From JABSSA01 sp039984715 (GTDB lineage: Bacteria > Pseudomonadota > Alphaproteobacteria > Rhodobacterales > Rhodobacteraceae): 64,000 bases of DNA. The stretch covers positions 149,711 to 213,710 of the forward strand of contig JBDWUA010000009.1 of NCBI GenBank assembly GCA_039984715.1. The letters run 5' to 3'. The translations under genes were made by a program, and so were the position numbers. Every line of letters begins with the position of its first letter. Position 1 is the first letter of the stretch. The notes beneath the pieces were generated by a model. That model was not told where the DNA came from and ran no database searches. It saw only the letters and a program-made list of their open reading frames with translations. Positions 8,930 to 17,258 of the stretch are shown one piece after another.

Positions 8930-9796
8930 TTAAGCGGCCTTAAGGTGCAGCAGAAACAAACTGAATAGCTCGGCTTGGGAAGATATATTGAGTTTCCGGT
9001 AAATGTTCTGCCTGTGCGATTTGACGGTCGAAACAGAGACCGTCAACTGTAAGGAAATCGATGCACTGGTGTGCCCGACAAGGATCAGTTTCAAAACGTC
9101 CATCTCGCGGCTTGTCAAAACGTCGCTGCCAAAGTCTTGAAAGCGATCTTCTTGACTGGAGCGCTGCGAGGCGCGGTCAAAGCTTGAGGGATCAATCTCG
9201 AATTGCCGGGATACGACCCGTTCCAAAACTGGAAACAAGCGCTTAAGATGCTCTATGCATATGGCTGATTGCTTGCCTCCCTTGCGCTCAAGAAAGCTGA
9301 AATCAAGGGCCATGCCGTTTGGCAGTCGGATTAAAACAATGTTCTCTGCCATGTTTCTAGGCCAACCAGGTGTGCGATACCCAATCGGTTCACTGTCTTC
9401 TACGAAGATATCCAGAGTCGCTGTGTCAATCACGCATTTGAAGTCATCGGGCACAAAATCAGAAATGATATAAACGCCGGATGCGGATCTAGCTTGGTAA
9501 GCCCGGAACACCGGATTGATCACGTAGGTGAAGTTCAGAAAATTATCCAAACCTCGTTGGTAGGGACACAAAGTTGGCCGGTTCGCGAGGTTAACGGGCG
9601 CTGCTTCGGCCTCGTAAAGGAAGATGTGAAAACACTCGAAACCAAACGTGGTAGCAAGCATATCAGCAAGATCGTCAAAAAAGGTTTTTGAGCCTATCGC
9701 CTCAATCAATGCAAGCGGATCAATAGGTAATTCTTTGGCAGAAATATCACCTTCTGTTTCCCGCGTTGGATTTGAAATTTTCACATTCTGGGTCAT
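8930..9796 (-). CDS. LuxR-type transcriptional regulator
   Basis: The 288-residue protein has a C-terminal LuxR/GerE helix-turn-helix (about 226-280: LTSREMDVLKLI, then the recognition helix region around SVSTVKSHRQNIYRKL). The N-terminal part (about 25-200) is GAF- or sensor-like and not clearly an acyl-homoserine-lactone domain. No receiver domain is seen. It is transcribed divergently from the amino acid catabolic operon beginning at 9989, with 192 nt between them, so it is the obvious candidate regulator of that operon. The inducer is unknown. Confidence 0.85.
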   Translation of the reverse strand: MTQNVKISNPTRETEGDISAKELPIDPLALIEAIGSKTFFDDLADMLATTFGFECFHIFLYEAEAAPVNLANRPTLCPYQRGLDNFLNFTYVINPVFRAYQARSASGVYIISDFVPDDFKCVIDTATLDIFVEDSEPIGYRTPGWPRNMAENIVLIRLPNGMALDFSFLERKGGKQSAICIEHLKRLFPVLERVVSRQFEIDPSSFDRASQRSSQEDRFQDFGSDVLTSREMDVLKLILVGHTSASISLQLTVSVSTVKSHRQNIYRKLNISSQAELFSLFLLHLKAA

Positions 9797-9988
9797 CCTT
9801 CGATTAGATTACGGGGGTGCAGACATAGCAAGACCCAACCAAGAAAATGCACGAAATGACGGTCTCGTTTTGTGACATCGCAGAAAATCTCATCCTTTGG
9901 GACGATATGCCTTTGCGATTTTGCAGCGTTACATTCCCCAAGAAGAAGGCCGCAACGGGCGAACACCGTGGTCAAAAATGGGGGATAG
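9797..9988. promoter_or_regulatory. Divergent promoter region between luxR-type gene and amino acid operon
   Basis: These 192 nt separate the divergent regulator and the class V aminotransferase gene, and should hold both promoters and the regulator's binding site. GGGGGATAG just before the ATG at 9989 is the ribosome binding site. No convincing palindrome was singled out by eye. Confidence 0.5.
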
Positions 9989-11284
9989 ATGGCTTTTCCG
10001 ATATCCGATGTGCGGGCTTGTTTTCCGTCCCTTGCTCTTACCGACAATAGCCAGCCGCGCATTTACACAGACAATCCGGCAGGCACACAGGTGCCGTTAT
10101 CTGTTGCGAACGCTGTGCGTGATTACATGCTCACATCGGCCTCTAATGCGGGTGGTCATTTTGTGACAAGCGCTGCCACGGATGCTGTTTGGCAAAAAGC
10201 CCACGAGGATGCAGCACTATTTTTGGGCGCACGGTCGTTCAAGGAAATAGTGATCGGTCAAAGCATGACGTCGCTGACATTTCATTTGTCGCGCAGCATT
10301 TGCCATGACTTCCAGCCGGGCGATGAAATTGTCATCAGCAGGATGGAGCATGAAGGCAATGTTGGGGCTTGGCTTGAGATTGCCAAGGACAAAGACCTTA
10401 CGATCCGCTGGGTCGATTTCAATCACGAGACTTGGCAGGTTGAACCCGAAGATCTAGCTGCTCAGCTCGGCCCGCGCACCAAATTGGTTGCCCTAAACTA
10501 TGCCAGCAACATGACCGGGTCGATCAATGATATCCCGACGCTGACGAAACTGGCCAAAGACGCAGGCGCATTGGTGTTTGTGGATGCCGTGCAATTGGCC
10601 CCCCACCATTTAGTAGATGTTTATGCCTTGGGCTGTGATTTTCTGGCCTGTTCGTCCTACAAATTTTTCGGCCCGCATCTGGGGCTGATCTGGGGACGCG
10701 GCGACCTTCTTAGCGCGCTTTATCCTTATAAAGGGCGCTGTGTGTCAGATGACAATCCTGACCGTTTTGAATGTGGCACGCCACAGTTTGAATTGCTCGC
10801 CGGACTGTCTGCGACTGTCCAGTATTTTGAAGACCTCGGCCGTAAAGGGTCATCGTCAAAAGATCGGCGGGCGCTGATCGCGGCTTCTTATCAGATGTCG
10901 CGCGACTACGAAGAGCCACTGACCAACCTGTTGATTGACGGGTTAAAGCAAATTCCCGGCGTGAGCATTTTTGGCATCACCAATCCCAACCGGATCACGC
11001 ATCGCGTTCCAACGGTGTCGATCCGCCATGCAGCGATATCCCCCTCGAATATCGCTCAGACGCTTGCAAAGGCAGGTATCTTTGTCTGGCACGGGCACAA
11101 CTATGCCTATGAGCCCGCGCGATCCTTGGGGCTGCCGTTGGATGAAGGCGTCGTGCGTATCGGGCTGTCTCATTACAATACGAAAGAAGAAGTCGAGGCC
11201 ATCATCTCGAACATTGAGCGGGCAACACGGGGGAGCATCCCCCAGATTAAGTCAACCAAACGCAACCAACGGAGATCATCATGA
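9989..11284 (+). CDS. Class V aminotransferase / cysteine desulfurase-like PLP enzyme
   Basis: This 431-residue enzyme has the class V fold-type I pattern. EHEGNVGAW lies near 120, the cofactor-contacting VDAVQLAPHH is at 198-207, and the Schiff-base lysine is K225 in CSSYKFFGPHLG. It most resembles the cysteine desulfurase-like group whose substrates are often unknown; it lacks a clear IscS-type active-site cysteine loop, so a role in Fe-S assembly is unlikely. It is the first gene of the operon and overlaps the next gene, a periplasmic amino acid binding protein, by 4 nt. It probably acts on an amino acid taken up by that transporter. Confidence 0.82.
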   Translation: MAFPISDVRACFPSLALTDNSQPRIYTDNPAGTQVPLSVANAVRDYMLTSASNAGGHFVTSAATDAVWQKAHEDAALFLGARSFKEIVIGQSMTSLTFHLSRSICHDFQPGDEIVISRMEHEGNVGAWLEIAKDKDLTIRWVDFNHETWQVEPEDLAAQLGPRTKLVALNYASNMTGSINDIPTLTKLAKDAGALVFVDAVQLAPHHLVDVYALGCDFLACSSYKFFGPHLGLIWGRGDLLSALYPYKGRCVSDDNPDRFECGTPQFELLAGLSATVQYFEDLGRKGSSSKDRRALIAASYQMSRDYEEPLTNLLIDGLKQIPGVSIFGITNPNRITHRVPTVSIRHAAISPSNIAQTLAKAGIFVWHGHNYAYEPARSLGLPLDEGVVRIGLSHYNTKEEVEAIISNIERATRGSIPQIKSTKRNQRRSS

Positions 11285-12099
11285 AATTCATCACACTGCG
11301 TAAAATGAAACTCGGTCTGGCAGCCGCCCTGGCACTTGGGGGCGTGGCTTCTGCATCAGCTGAATCCTTGCGCGTCGGCATGGAATGTACATATGCGCCA
11401 TTCAACTACCGCACAGCCGACGGCGATTTGGTCGGTTATGACGTCGACGTCGCCAAAGGTGTCGCCGAAATCATCGGCGCCGATCTGGAATATGTTTGCC
11501 AGCAATGGGACGGCATGATTCCAGCGCTTTTGGCCAACAAATTTGACCTGATTATCGCGTCAATGTCGATTACCAATAGCCGATTGGAGAAAATGGATTT
11601 CTCAAGCCCCTATCGCGACTCTGTGGGTCGTTTGGTCGGCAAAAAGGATATGAACAAGGAATTGTTTGATCCAGCAGGTAACCCAATTGCTGAGAATTTT
11701 GCGGGTCTGCGCATCGGTCTAGAGCGCGCATCAACTTATGAAAGCTGGTTCAATGCGACACTGCCGGATGCAGATATCGTCCTTTATGATGGGTCAGAAC
11801 CACTTTACCTTGATCTTGTGAATGGCCGCGTTGACGCGATCATGACCAACCCAATGAAGGCACACCTGCGCTTTTTGGCGAAAGAAGAAGGCAGCGATTA
11901 CCAATTCGTAAGCCCGGCCATCAGCGAAGTTGAATACTTTGGCATCGGTGTCGGCATCGGCCTGCGTCAGGGACAACCTGAACTGAAAGCCCGCCTTGAC
12001 GGTGCGATCAAGCAATTGATCAACGACGGCAAGTTGACGGAATACGCGCTCAAGTATTTCCCGTTCCCAATCCACAACGAAGAATGGGGCGACAGCTGA
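11281..12099 (+). CDS. Polar amino acid ABC transporter substrate-binding protein
   Basis: The 272-residue protein has a signal peptide (about residues 1-27) and reads as a Lys/Arg/Orn/His-type binding protein. It contains GMECTYAPFNYRTADGDLVGYDVD, then DGMIPALLANKFDLIIASMSIT and the ligand-clamp stretch DFSSPYRD. The family usually binds basic amino acids or opines; the acidic pocket residues seen here are compatible with a basic ligand, but the substrate cannot be fixed from sequence. The next three genes are the matching permeases and ATPase. Confidence 0.92.
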   Translation: MKFITLRKMKLGLAAALALGGVASASAESLRVGMECTYAPFNYRTADGDLVGYDVDVAKGVAEIIGADLEYVCQQWDGMIPALLANKFDLIIASMSITNSRLEKMDFSSPYRDSVGRLVGKKDMNKELFDPAGNPIAENFAGLRIGLERASTYESWFNATLPDADIVLYDGSEPLYLDLVNGRVDAIMTNPMKAHLRFLAKEEGSDYQFVSPAISEVEYFGIGVGIGLRQGQPELKARLDGAIKQLINDGKLTEYALKYFPFPIHNEEWGDS

Positions 12100-12113
12100 T
12101 CTAGCCGCCCTTT

Positions 12114-12139
12114 TCCGCGGCGCATCCTTGTGCCGCGGA
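12114..12139 (+). terminator. Hairpin between binding protein and permease genes
   Basis: TCCGCGGC and GCCGCGGA form a perfect 8-bp stem with a 10-nt loop. Such hairpins between a binding-protein gene and its permease genes commonly protect the upstream mRNA and lower downstream expression, which fits the need for excess binding protein. There is no strong T-run. Confidence 0.6.
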
Positions 12140-12169
12140 TCTTACTCTAACTCCAACCGGAGAATTACT

Positions 12170-12865
12170 TTGGACGCATTGGTCGGATGGTGGGACGATT
12201 ACTTTTGGGGCTCTGTTGTGGTGGCCCAAGTTTTCGTCTGTTCACTGATCCTCATGATCATTTTCGGTTTGATTGGAGCGGCAGCGAAACTTTCCGGCAG
12301 TGTCATCGCCCAAAAACTGGCGAACGGCTACACAATCGTTTTTCGTGGAACGCCGGAAATCCTCGTCATTCTCTTACTCTACTTCGGTTCTGCCATCGCG
12401 TTGACATCGATCGCACAGGTCTTTGATCCAGAAGTTAAATTTCTGGATGTGCCGCCGTTCTGGGCGGGCACCATCGCAATCGCATTGATCGTTGGTTCTT
12501 ACGCGACCGAGACATTTCGTGGCGCGTTTCTGGGTGTAAATCCCGGCAGCATCGAGGCTGCGCGCGCCCTAGGAATGTCAAACCTGCAAACCTTTATCTA
12601 TGTACGTATCCCGGAAATGTGGCGGCTGGCTTTGCCTGCCTTTGGTAATCACATGCTGTCCCTGATCAAAGACACCGCGCTGATTTCAATCATTGGACTG
12701 AACGAAACGCTCTTTGTCGCGAAACAGGCCATTGGCACGACAGGAGAACCATTCACCATGTATATTGTCGTGGGACTGATTTATCTGGCATTCTCAACTG
12801 TGATCACCCTGTCGGTGATGGGGCTGGAACATTACGGCAACCGTCATATGGTGAACACACGATGA
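12170..12865 (+). CDS. Amino acid ABC transporter permease
   Basis: This 231-residue inner-membrane permease is of the HisQ/ArtQ type. It has several hydrophobic segments and the conserved cytoplasmic loop EAARALGMSNLQTFIYVRIPE that docks the ATPase. A TTG at 12170 is chosen as start because CCGGAG lies 7 nt upstream; the longer frame from 12128 would begin inside the intercistronic hairpin. It overlaps the next permease gene by 4 nt. Confidence 0.88.
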   Translation: MDALVGWWDDYFWGSVVVAQVFVCSLILMIIFGLIGAAAKLSGSVIAQKLANGYTIVFRGTPEILVILLLYFGSAIALTSIAQVFDPEVKFLDVPPFWAGTIAIALIVGSYATETFRGAFLGVNPGSIEAARALGMSNLQTFIYVRIPEMWRLALPAFGNHMLSLIKDTALISIIGLNETLFVAKQAIGTTGEPFTMYIVVGLIYLAFSTVITLSVMGLEHYGNRHMVNTR

Positions 12866-13551
12866 GCTTTGATTTCGCCATCATCGTCGATGCCTTGCCG
12901 AAAATGTTGATGGGCATTGGGCTGACGTTTCAGTTGCTGGTCATTTCCGCCATTTTGGGTCTAATGCTTGCCGTTTGCCTGTTGTTGATGCGTATCAGCA
13001 GTAAATGGTATCTATCGTGGCCTGCGCAAGTCTATATCTACGTCTTTCGTGGTACGCCCATTTTGGTGCAGATCTTCATCGTCTATTATGGATTTCCCCA
13101 GCTTGAGTTTATCCGAGACAGCATCTTATGGCCCGTCTTTCGTGACCCGTTTGGCTGTGCCATTTTTGCGCTGACGCTGAATACTGGCGCATATGTCTCT
13201 GAAATCCTGCGCGGCGGTGTGCTTGGTGTGGATCGCGGCATTTTGGAAGCCGGAAGCGCGCTTGGCCTATCCGTGCGTCAAAAGTTTATTTACCTGACCA
13301 CACCCATCGCCACGCGTCTGGCCCTGCCTGCTTATGGCAATGACATCATCAGCTTGTTGAAATCTACAGCCCTCGCCAGCACGATCACTTTGGCCGATAT
13401 GACCGGCATCGCGCGTACCCTCGTTGCCCAAACCTTTGCGCCATACGAAATCTTCGTCACACTGGCGATTGTCTACATGATCCTGACTTGGATCCTTCAA
13501 AAGTTACTTGGCCGGGTCGAACGCCGCCTTGGCCGATACATGGAGAAATGA
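12862..13551 (+). CDS. Amino acid ABC transporter permease
   Basis: The 229-residue second permease is of the HisM/ArtM type. FRGTPILVQIFIVYYG is a typical N-terminal family signature, and the ATPase-docking loop reads EAGSALGLSVRQKFIYLTTP. It pairs with the upstream permease to form the membrane channel. It overlaps the first permease gene (ATGA) and is followed after 7 nt by the ATPase gene. Confidence 0.92.
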   Translation: MSFDFAIIVDALPKMLMGIGLTFQLLVISAILGLMLAVCLLLMRISSKWYLSWPAQVYIYVFRGTPILVQIFIVYYGFPQLEFIRDSILWPVFRDPFGCAIFALTLNTGAYVSEILRGGVLGVDRGILEAGSALGLSVRQKFIYLTTPIATRLALPAYGNDIISLLKSTALASTITLADMTGIARTLVAQTFAPYEIFVTLAIVYMILTWILQKLLGRVERRLGRYMEK

Positions 13552-13558
13552 GACCAAC

Positions 13559-14302
13559 ATGACGGAACAGGCACTGATCCAAATGTCCAATGTGGGCAAG
13601 TTCTTTGGCAATTTTCAGGCCCTAAAGGGTATCAATTTGCAGGTCTCAAAAGGCGAACGCATCGTGGTGTGCGGCCCTTCGGGGTCTGGAAAATCCACCA
13701 TGATCCGCTGCATTAATCGGTTGGAAAAACATGATGAGGGCCAGATCATTATCGCCGGTAAAGAGCTGACCGATCAGGTTGAGGACATCAACGCGGTGCG
13801 GCGCGAAGTCGGCATGGTGTTCCAAAGCTTCAATCTGTTCCCACATATGACAATTGTGAAGAACCTGATGCTGGCCCAGCGATTGGTGCGTAAAATTCCC
13901 AAGGCCGAAGCGAAGGCGACTGCGATGGAATACCTCGAACGGGTCAAGATCCCGGAACAGGCAGACAAGTATCCCATCCAACTGTCTGGCGGCCAACAAC
14001 AGCGTGTCGCGATTGCGCGGGCCTTGTGTATGAAGCCTGAGATTATTCTGTTCGATGAACCCACCTCGGCGTTGGATCCTGAGATGATCAACGAGGTGTT
14101 GGAAGTGATGACTGACCTTGCCCGTGAAGGCATGACGATGATCTGTGTCACCCATGAGATGGGATTTGCCCGTTCAGTCGCAGACCGCGTAATCTTCATG
14201 GAGACCGGAGCGATCGTCGAAGAAGCCGATCCCGAGACTTTCTTTAACGCGCCCAAGAACGAGCGCACCAAGGAATTCTTGAGCCAGATTTTGACGCATT
14301 AG
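13559..14302 (+). CDS. Amino acid ABC transporter ATP-binding protein
   Basis: This 247-residue ATPase is of the GlnQ/HisP type. It has Walker A GPSGSGKST, a Q-loop in MVFQSFNLFPH, the signature LSGGQQQR, Walker B IILFDEPTSALD and the H-loop CVTHEMGFA. The ATG at 13559 is preferred over an upstream in-frame start because family proteins begin close to the TEQALIQMSNVGKFFG stretch. It powers uptake by the binding protein and permeases just upstream. Confidence 0.93.
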   Translation: MTEQALIQMSNVGKFFGNFQALKGINLQVSKGERIVVCGPSGSGKSTMIRCINRLEKHDEGQIIIAGKELTDQVEDINAVRREVGMVFQSFNLFPHMTIVKNLMLAQRLVRKIPKAEAKATAMEYLERVKIPEQADKYPIQLSGGQQQRVAIARALCMKPEIILFDEPTSALDPEMINEVLEVMTDLAREGMTMICVTHEMGFARSVADRVIFMETGAIVEEADPETFFNAPKNERTKEFLSQILTH

Positions 14303-14326
14303 AAACACCGATCGAAAGCCGCCGCC

Positions 14327-15112
14327 ATGACCGAAGATTTCCCCCAGCACGTTGAATACCTCGCCTTTGCCGAAACCCTTGCTGATCAAAGCCGCAAAAT
14401 GCTGCTGGCTGTCAAAGGCGATGCGCCCGAGATTGATATCAAGTCAGACGCCTCGTTTGTTACTGCAACCGACAAGGCCGTTGAGACAGCATTGCGTGAG
14501 ATGATCCAACGGACTTACCCTGATCATGGTATCCTTGGGGAAGAGTTTGACGATATCAATATCGGTGCTGAGTTCGTCTGGGTACTGGACCCAATAGATG
14601 GCACCGCCGCATTTGTTGCGGGCATTCCGGTTTACGGCACATTGATTGGGTTGGCGTGGCAGGGGCGTCCCTTTGTTGGGGTGATTGACCACCCGGTCAC
14701 AGCTGACCGCTGGGTCGGGGTTTCGGGTAAGATGGCCGAGCATAACGGCACGCCTGTTCGGGTCCGGCCCTGTGCGTCGGTTGAAACCGCCTATGCGACA
14801 TGCAGCAATGCTGATTTCATGAGTGACGCAGAACGTGCCCGATTTGAGGTTCTACGCAAACGCGCACAATACGTGCAATATGGAGGGTCTTGCTATTCCT
14901 ATGGTGTGCTTGCCTCGGGTCGCACGGACCTTTCCATCGATAGCGGATTGGATTCCTTTGACGTATTCGCGCCTGCTGCTGTCATTCAAGGCGCGGGAGG
15001 GTATGTCACCGATTGGAGTGGCAACCCCTTAACGCTAACTATGGCTGGCAATGTCCTTGCAGCAGGCGACAAAGCGCGGCTGGACGAAGCTATCTCCATT
15101 CTGACGGAATGA
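14327..15112 (+). CDS. Inositol monophosphatase family phosphatase (HisN-like)
   Basis: The 261-residue protein shows the metal-binding motifs of the IMPase superfamily: GEE at 71-73, DPIDGT at 88-93 and the C-terminal SGLDSFDVFAPAAVIQGAGG. The family includes inositol-1-phosphatase, histidinol-phosphatase and 3'(2'),5'-bisphosphate nucleotidase, so the substrate is open. Within this operon a phosphatase is notable because a small-molecule kinase domain is encoded two genes later; the two could act on the same phosphorylated compound. Confidence 0.85.
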   Translation: MTEDFPQHVEYLAFAETLADQSRKMLLAVKGDAPEIDIKSDASFVTATDKAVETALREMIQRTYPDHGILGEEFDDINIGAEFVWVLDPIDGTAAFVAGIPVYGTLIGLAWQGRPFVGVIDHPVTADRWVGVSGKMAEHNGTPVRVRPCASVETAYATCSNADFMSDAERARFEVLRKRAQYVQYGGSCYSYGVLASGRTDLSIDSGLDSFDVFAPAAVIQGAGGYVTDWSGNPLTLTMAGNVLAAGDKARLDEAISILTE

Positions 15113-15116
15113 TCCA

Positions 15117-16076
15117 TTGAACAAACCCCAGATACTTGACGTAAAGGCCGTTGCGAACCTGTTGCCGAAGTTGGACGTAAAGTCCGAATTGACTGCACTT
15201 TTTCGCGCCTTGAGCGACGGCAATGCGGTACAGCCTGCACAATCCATCACTGATTTTCCGGGCGGTGGTGGTGACTTCATCACCTATTTGGGTGCGATCA
15301 AAGATGCTGGCGTGTTTGGTGCAAAACTTTCCCCCTATATAGTTACAGACACGGCCCCGGTGATCACTGCTTGGACTGCACTGATGTCGATGCTGACAGG
15401 TCAGCCGCTTGTCTGGTGTGATGCTGGTCTGCTGACAACAGAACGGACCGCAGGCACCACCGCACTGGCCGTTGATCTGCTTGCGCCCACTTCGGTCAAT
15501 TGCCTTGCGATCATAGGGAGCGGTCCAGCCGCCCTTGCGCATCTGCGCCATGTTGCGGGGTTGCGGGACTGGCAAGAGATAAAGGTCTATTCCCCCAATC
15601 TATCTGACGAACGAGCGGCCCTTTGGCGTCAGGCCGATCCCCGGATAATTATCGCTGCGACCGCACGCGACTGCCTTGTTGGCAGCGATGTCGTTATGTT
15701 GTGCACGTCGTCTGGCACGCCCGTGATCGACCCTGCAGATACCGGCAAACCGTCTCTATTCACGTCAATCAGCACCAATGCGCCAAACGCTCACGAGGTC
15801 CCACCGGCCTTTTTGTGCGCTGTGCAGGTTTACTGTGATTACCTGCCAACAACACCTGACAGTGCCGCAGACATGCGCCTTGCCACTCAAGATCACGGCT
15901 GGAGCAAAGACCGCATTCTGGGGGACCTTGCCGGGTTGGTTTGCGGCACTTGCGCAACTCCGCAAGGTGATGCGCCCGTCTATTTCCGCTCTATCGGGTT
16001 GGGGCTGGAAGACATCGCGATGGCGCATGGTGTATGGAAATTGGCACAGGCCAAAAACGGAGGGGAAACATCATGA
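15117..16076 (+). CDS. Ornithine cyclodeaminase / mu-crystallin family protein (first copy)
   Basis: The 319-residue protein has the Rossmann segment LAIIGSGPAALAHLRHV and the overall pattern of the ornithine cyclodeaminase/mu-crystallin family, with an AGLLTTERTAGTTALA stretch near 103. Family members include ornithine cyclodeaminase, alanine dehydrogenase, ketimine/imine reductases and the EutC and BhcD proteins. A TTG start 4 nt after the previous stop is used. The stop overlaps the following aminotransferase start. A second, clearly different paralogue lies at 20277, which suggests two distinct imine or cyclodeaminase steps. Confidence 0.8.
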   Translation: MNKPQILDVKAVANLLPKLDVKSELTALFRALSDGNAVQPAQSITDFPGGGGDFITYLGAIKDAGVFGAKLSPYIVTDTAPVITAWTALMSMLTGQPLVWCDAGLLTTERTAGTTALAVDLLAPTSVNCLAIIGSGPAALAHLRHVAGLRDWQEIKVYSPNLSDERAALWRQADPRIIIAATARDCLVGSDVVMLCTSSGTPVIDPADTGKPSLFTSISTNAPNAHEVPPAFLCAVQVYCDYLPTTPDSAADMRLATQDHGWSKDRILGDLAGLVCGTCATPQGDAPVYFRSIGLGLEDIAMAHGVWKLAQAKNGGETS

Positions 16077-17215
16077 AGATCAAACCTTTTGGCGTTGAAA
16101 TTTGGATGAACGAATTCGAAAACCATTGCGAATTTAATCTGGCCGAAACCTGTGTAGCCTCTCTAACAATAGAACAACTATTGGAAATGTCGGGCAAGAA
16201 CGACAGTGTGATGTCCGACCTGTTGCCCATGAAGATGACCTACGGCGCGATCCAAGGCTCGGACCGGCTGCGCGATGCGATCTGCACGATGTATACCAAG
16301 CAAACCCGCAACAACGTTGTGGTGACTCATGGGGCCATTGGGGCCAATGCCTTGGTCCATGAGACGTTAGTTGAACCCGGTGATCACGTGATTTCCGTGC
16401 GCCCAACTTACCAGCAACATTATTCGATCCCCGAAAGCTATGGCGCTGACGTTGATATTCTACAATTACGCCCCGAGAACGGTTTCCTGCCCGATCTTGC
16501 CGAGCTTAATGCGATGGTGCGTCCCGAAACCAAATTGATCGTACTCAACAATCCCAACAACCCAACGGGGGCGTTGATGGAAATAGATGCGCTAGACGCG
16601 TTTGTCGCGATTGCGCGCAGTTGTGGTGCCTATGTGCTTTGCGATGAAGTGTATCGTGGCACCAACCAAACGGGTGACGGATTTGCTGCGGCTATGGCGG
16701 ACGTCTATGAAAAAGGGATCAGCGTCGCAGGTATGTCCAAGACATTCTCGTTGGCGGGGCTGCGGCTGGGATGGATCGCGGGACCACCCGAGGTGCTTGA
16801 CGCTGTGTCGATCCATCGCGATTACAACACCATTAGCGTGGGCATGCTCGATGACTATTTTGCGGCCATGGCGCTTGAGGCGAAAGACAAGATCCTTGCG
16901 CGCAGTCAGAGTATCACACGCGGCAATCTTGCGATCCTAGACGCGTGGGTGGCTGGCGAACCTTCGATGTCCTATGTCAAACCCAAGGCGGGTACGACCG
17001 CGTTGCTGAAGTATGATTTTGACATGCCCTCGAGGGATTTTTGTATTCAGCTTCTTGAACAAACCGGTGTGATGTTTACGCCCGGGTCAGTCATGCACAT
17101 GGAAGGCTGGGTGCGTGTTGGATATGCCAATGATCCTGAAATCCTGCGCGCGGGATTGGCCAAGGTCAGCGGTTTTCTGGCAGGTTTGGCAGCAGCTCCG
17201 GAAGTCGTTGCGTAA
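16073..17215 (+). CDS. Class I/II PLP-dependent aminotransferase
   Basis: This 380-residue fold-type I aminotransferase contains NNPNNPTGA (about 159-167), the cofactor aspartate in CDEVYRG (near 191) and the Schiff-base lysine K223 in GMSKTFSLAGLRLGW. The ATG at 16073 overlaps the stop of the upstream gene and follows GGAGGGGAAAC. The reading resembles the group that contains capreomycidine-synthase-like enzymes, which act on basic amino acids, but this is a loose similarity. It probably works on the same basic amino acid derivative as the rest of the operon. Confidence 0.85.
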   Translation: MKIKPFGVEIWMNEFENHCEFNLAETCVASLTIEQLLEMSGKNDSVMSDLLPMKMTYGAIQGSDRLRDAICTMYTKQTRNNVVVTHGAIGANALVHETLVEPGDHVISVRPTYQQHYSIPESYGADVDILQLRPENGFLPDLAELNAMVRPETKLIVLNNPNNPTGALMEIDALDAFVAIARSCGAYVLCDEVYRGTNQTGDGFAAAMADVYEKGISVAGMSKTFSLAGLRLGWIAGPPEVLDAVSIHRDYNTISVGMLDDYFAAMALEAKDKILARSQSITRGNLAILDAWVAGEPSMSYVKPKAGTTALLKYDFDMPSRDFCIQLLEQTGVMFTPGSVMHMEGWVRVGYANDPEILRAGLAKVSGFLAGLAAAPEVVA

Positions 17216-17258
17216 CCAAAACCCAATGGAAATGTCGGCAACAGGTATGGAATAATCA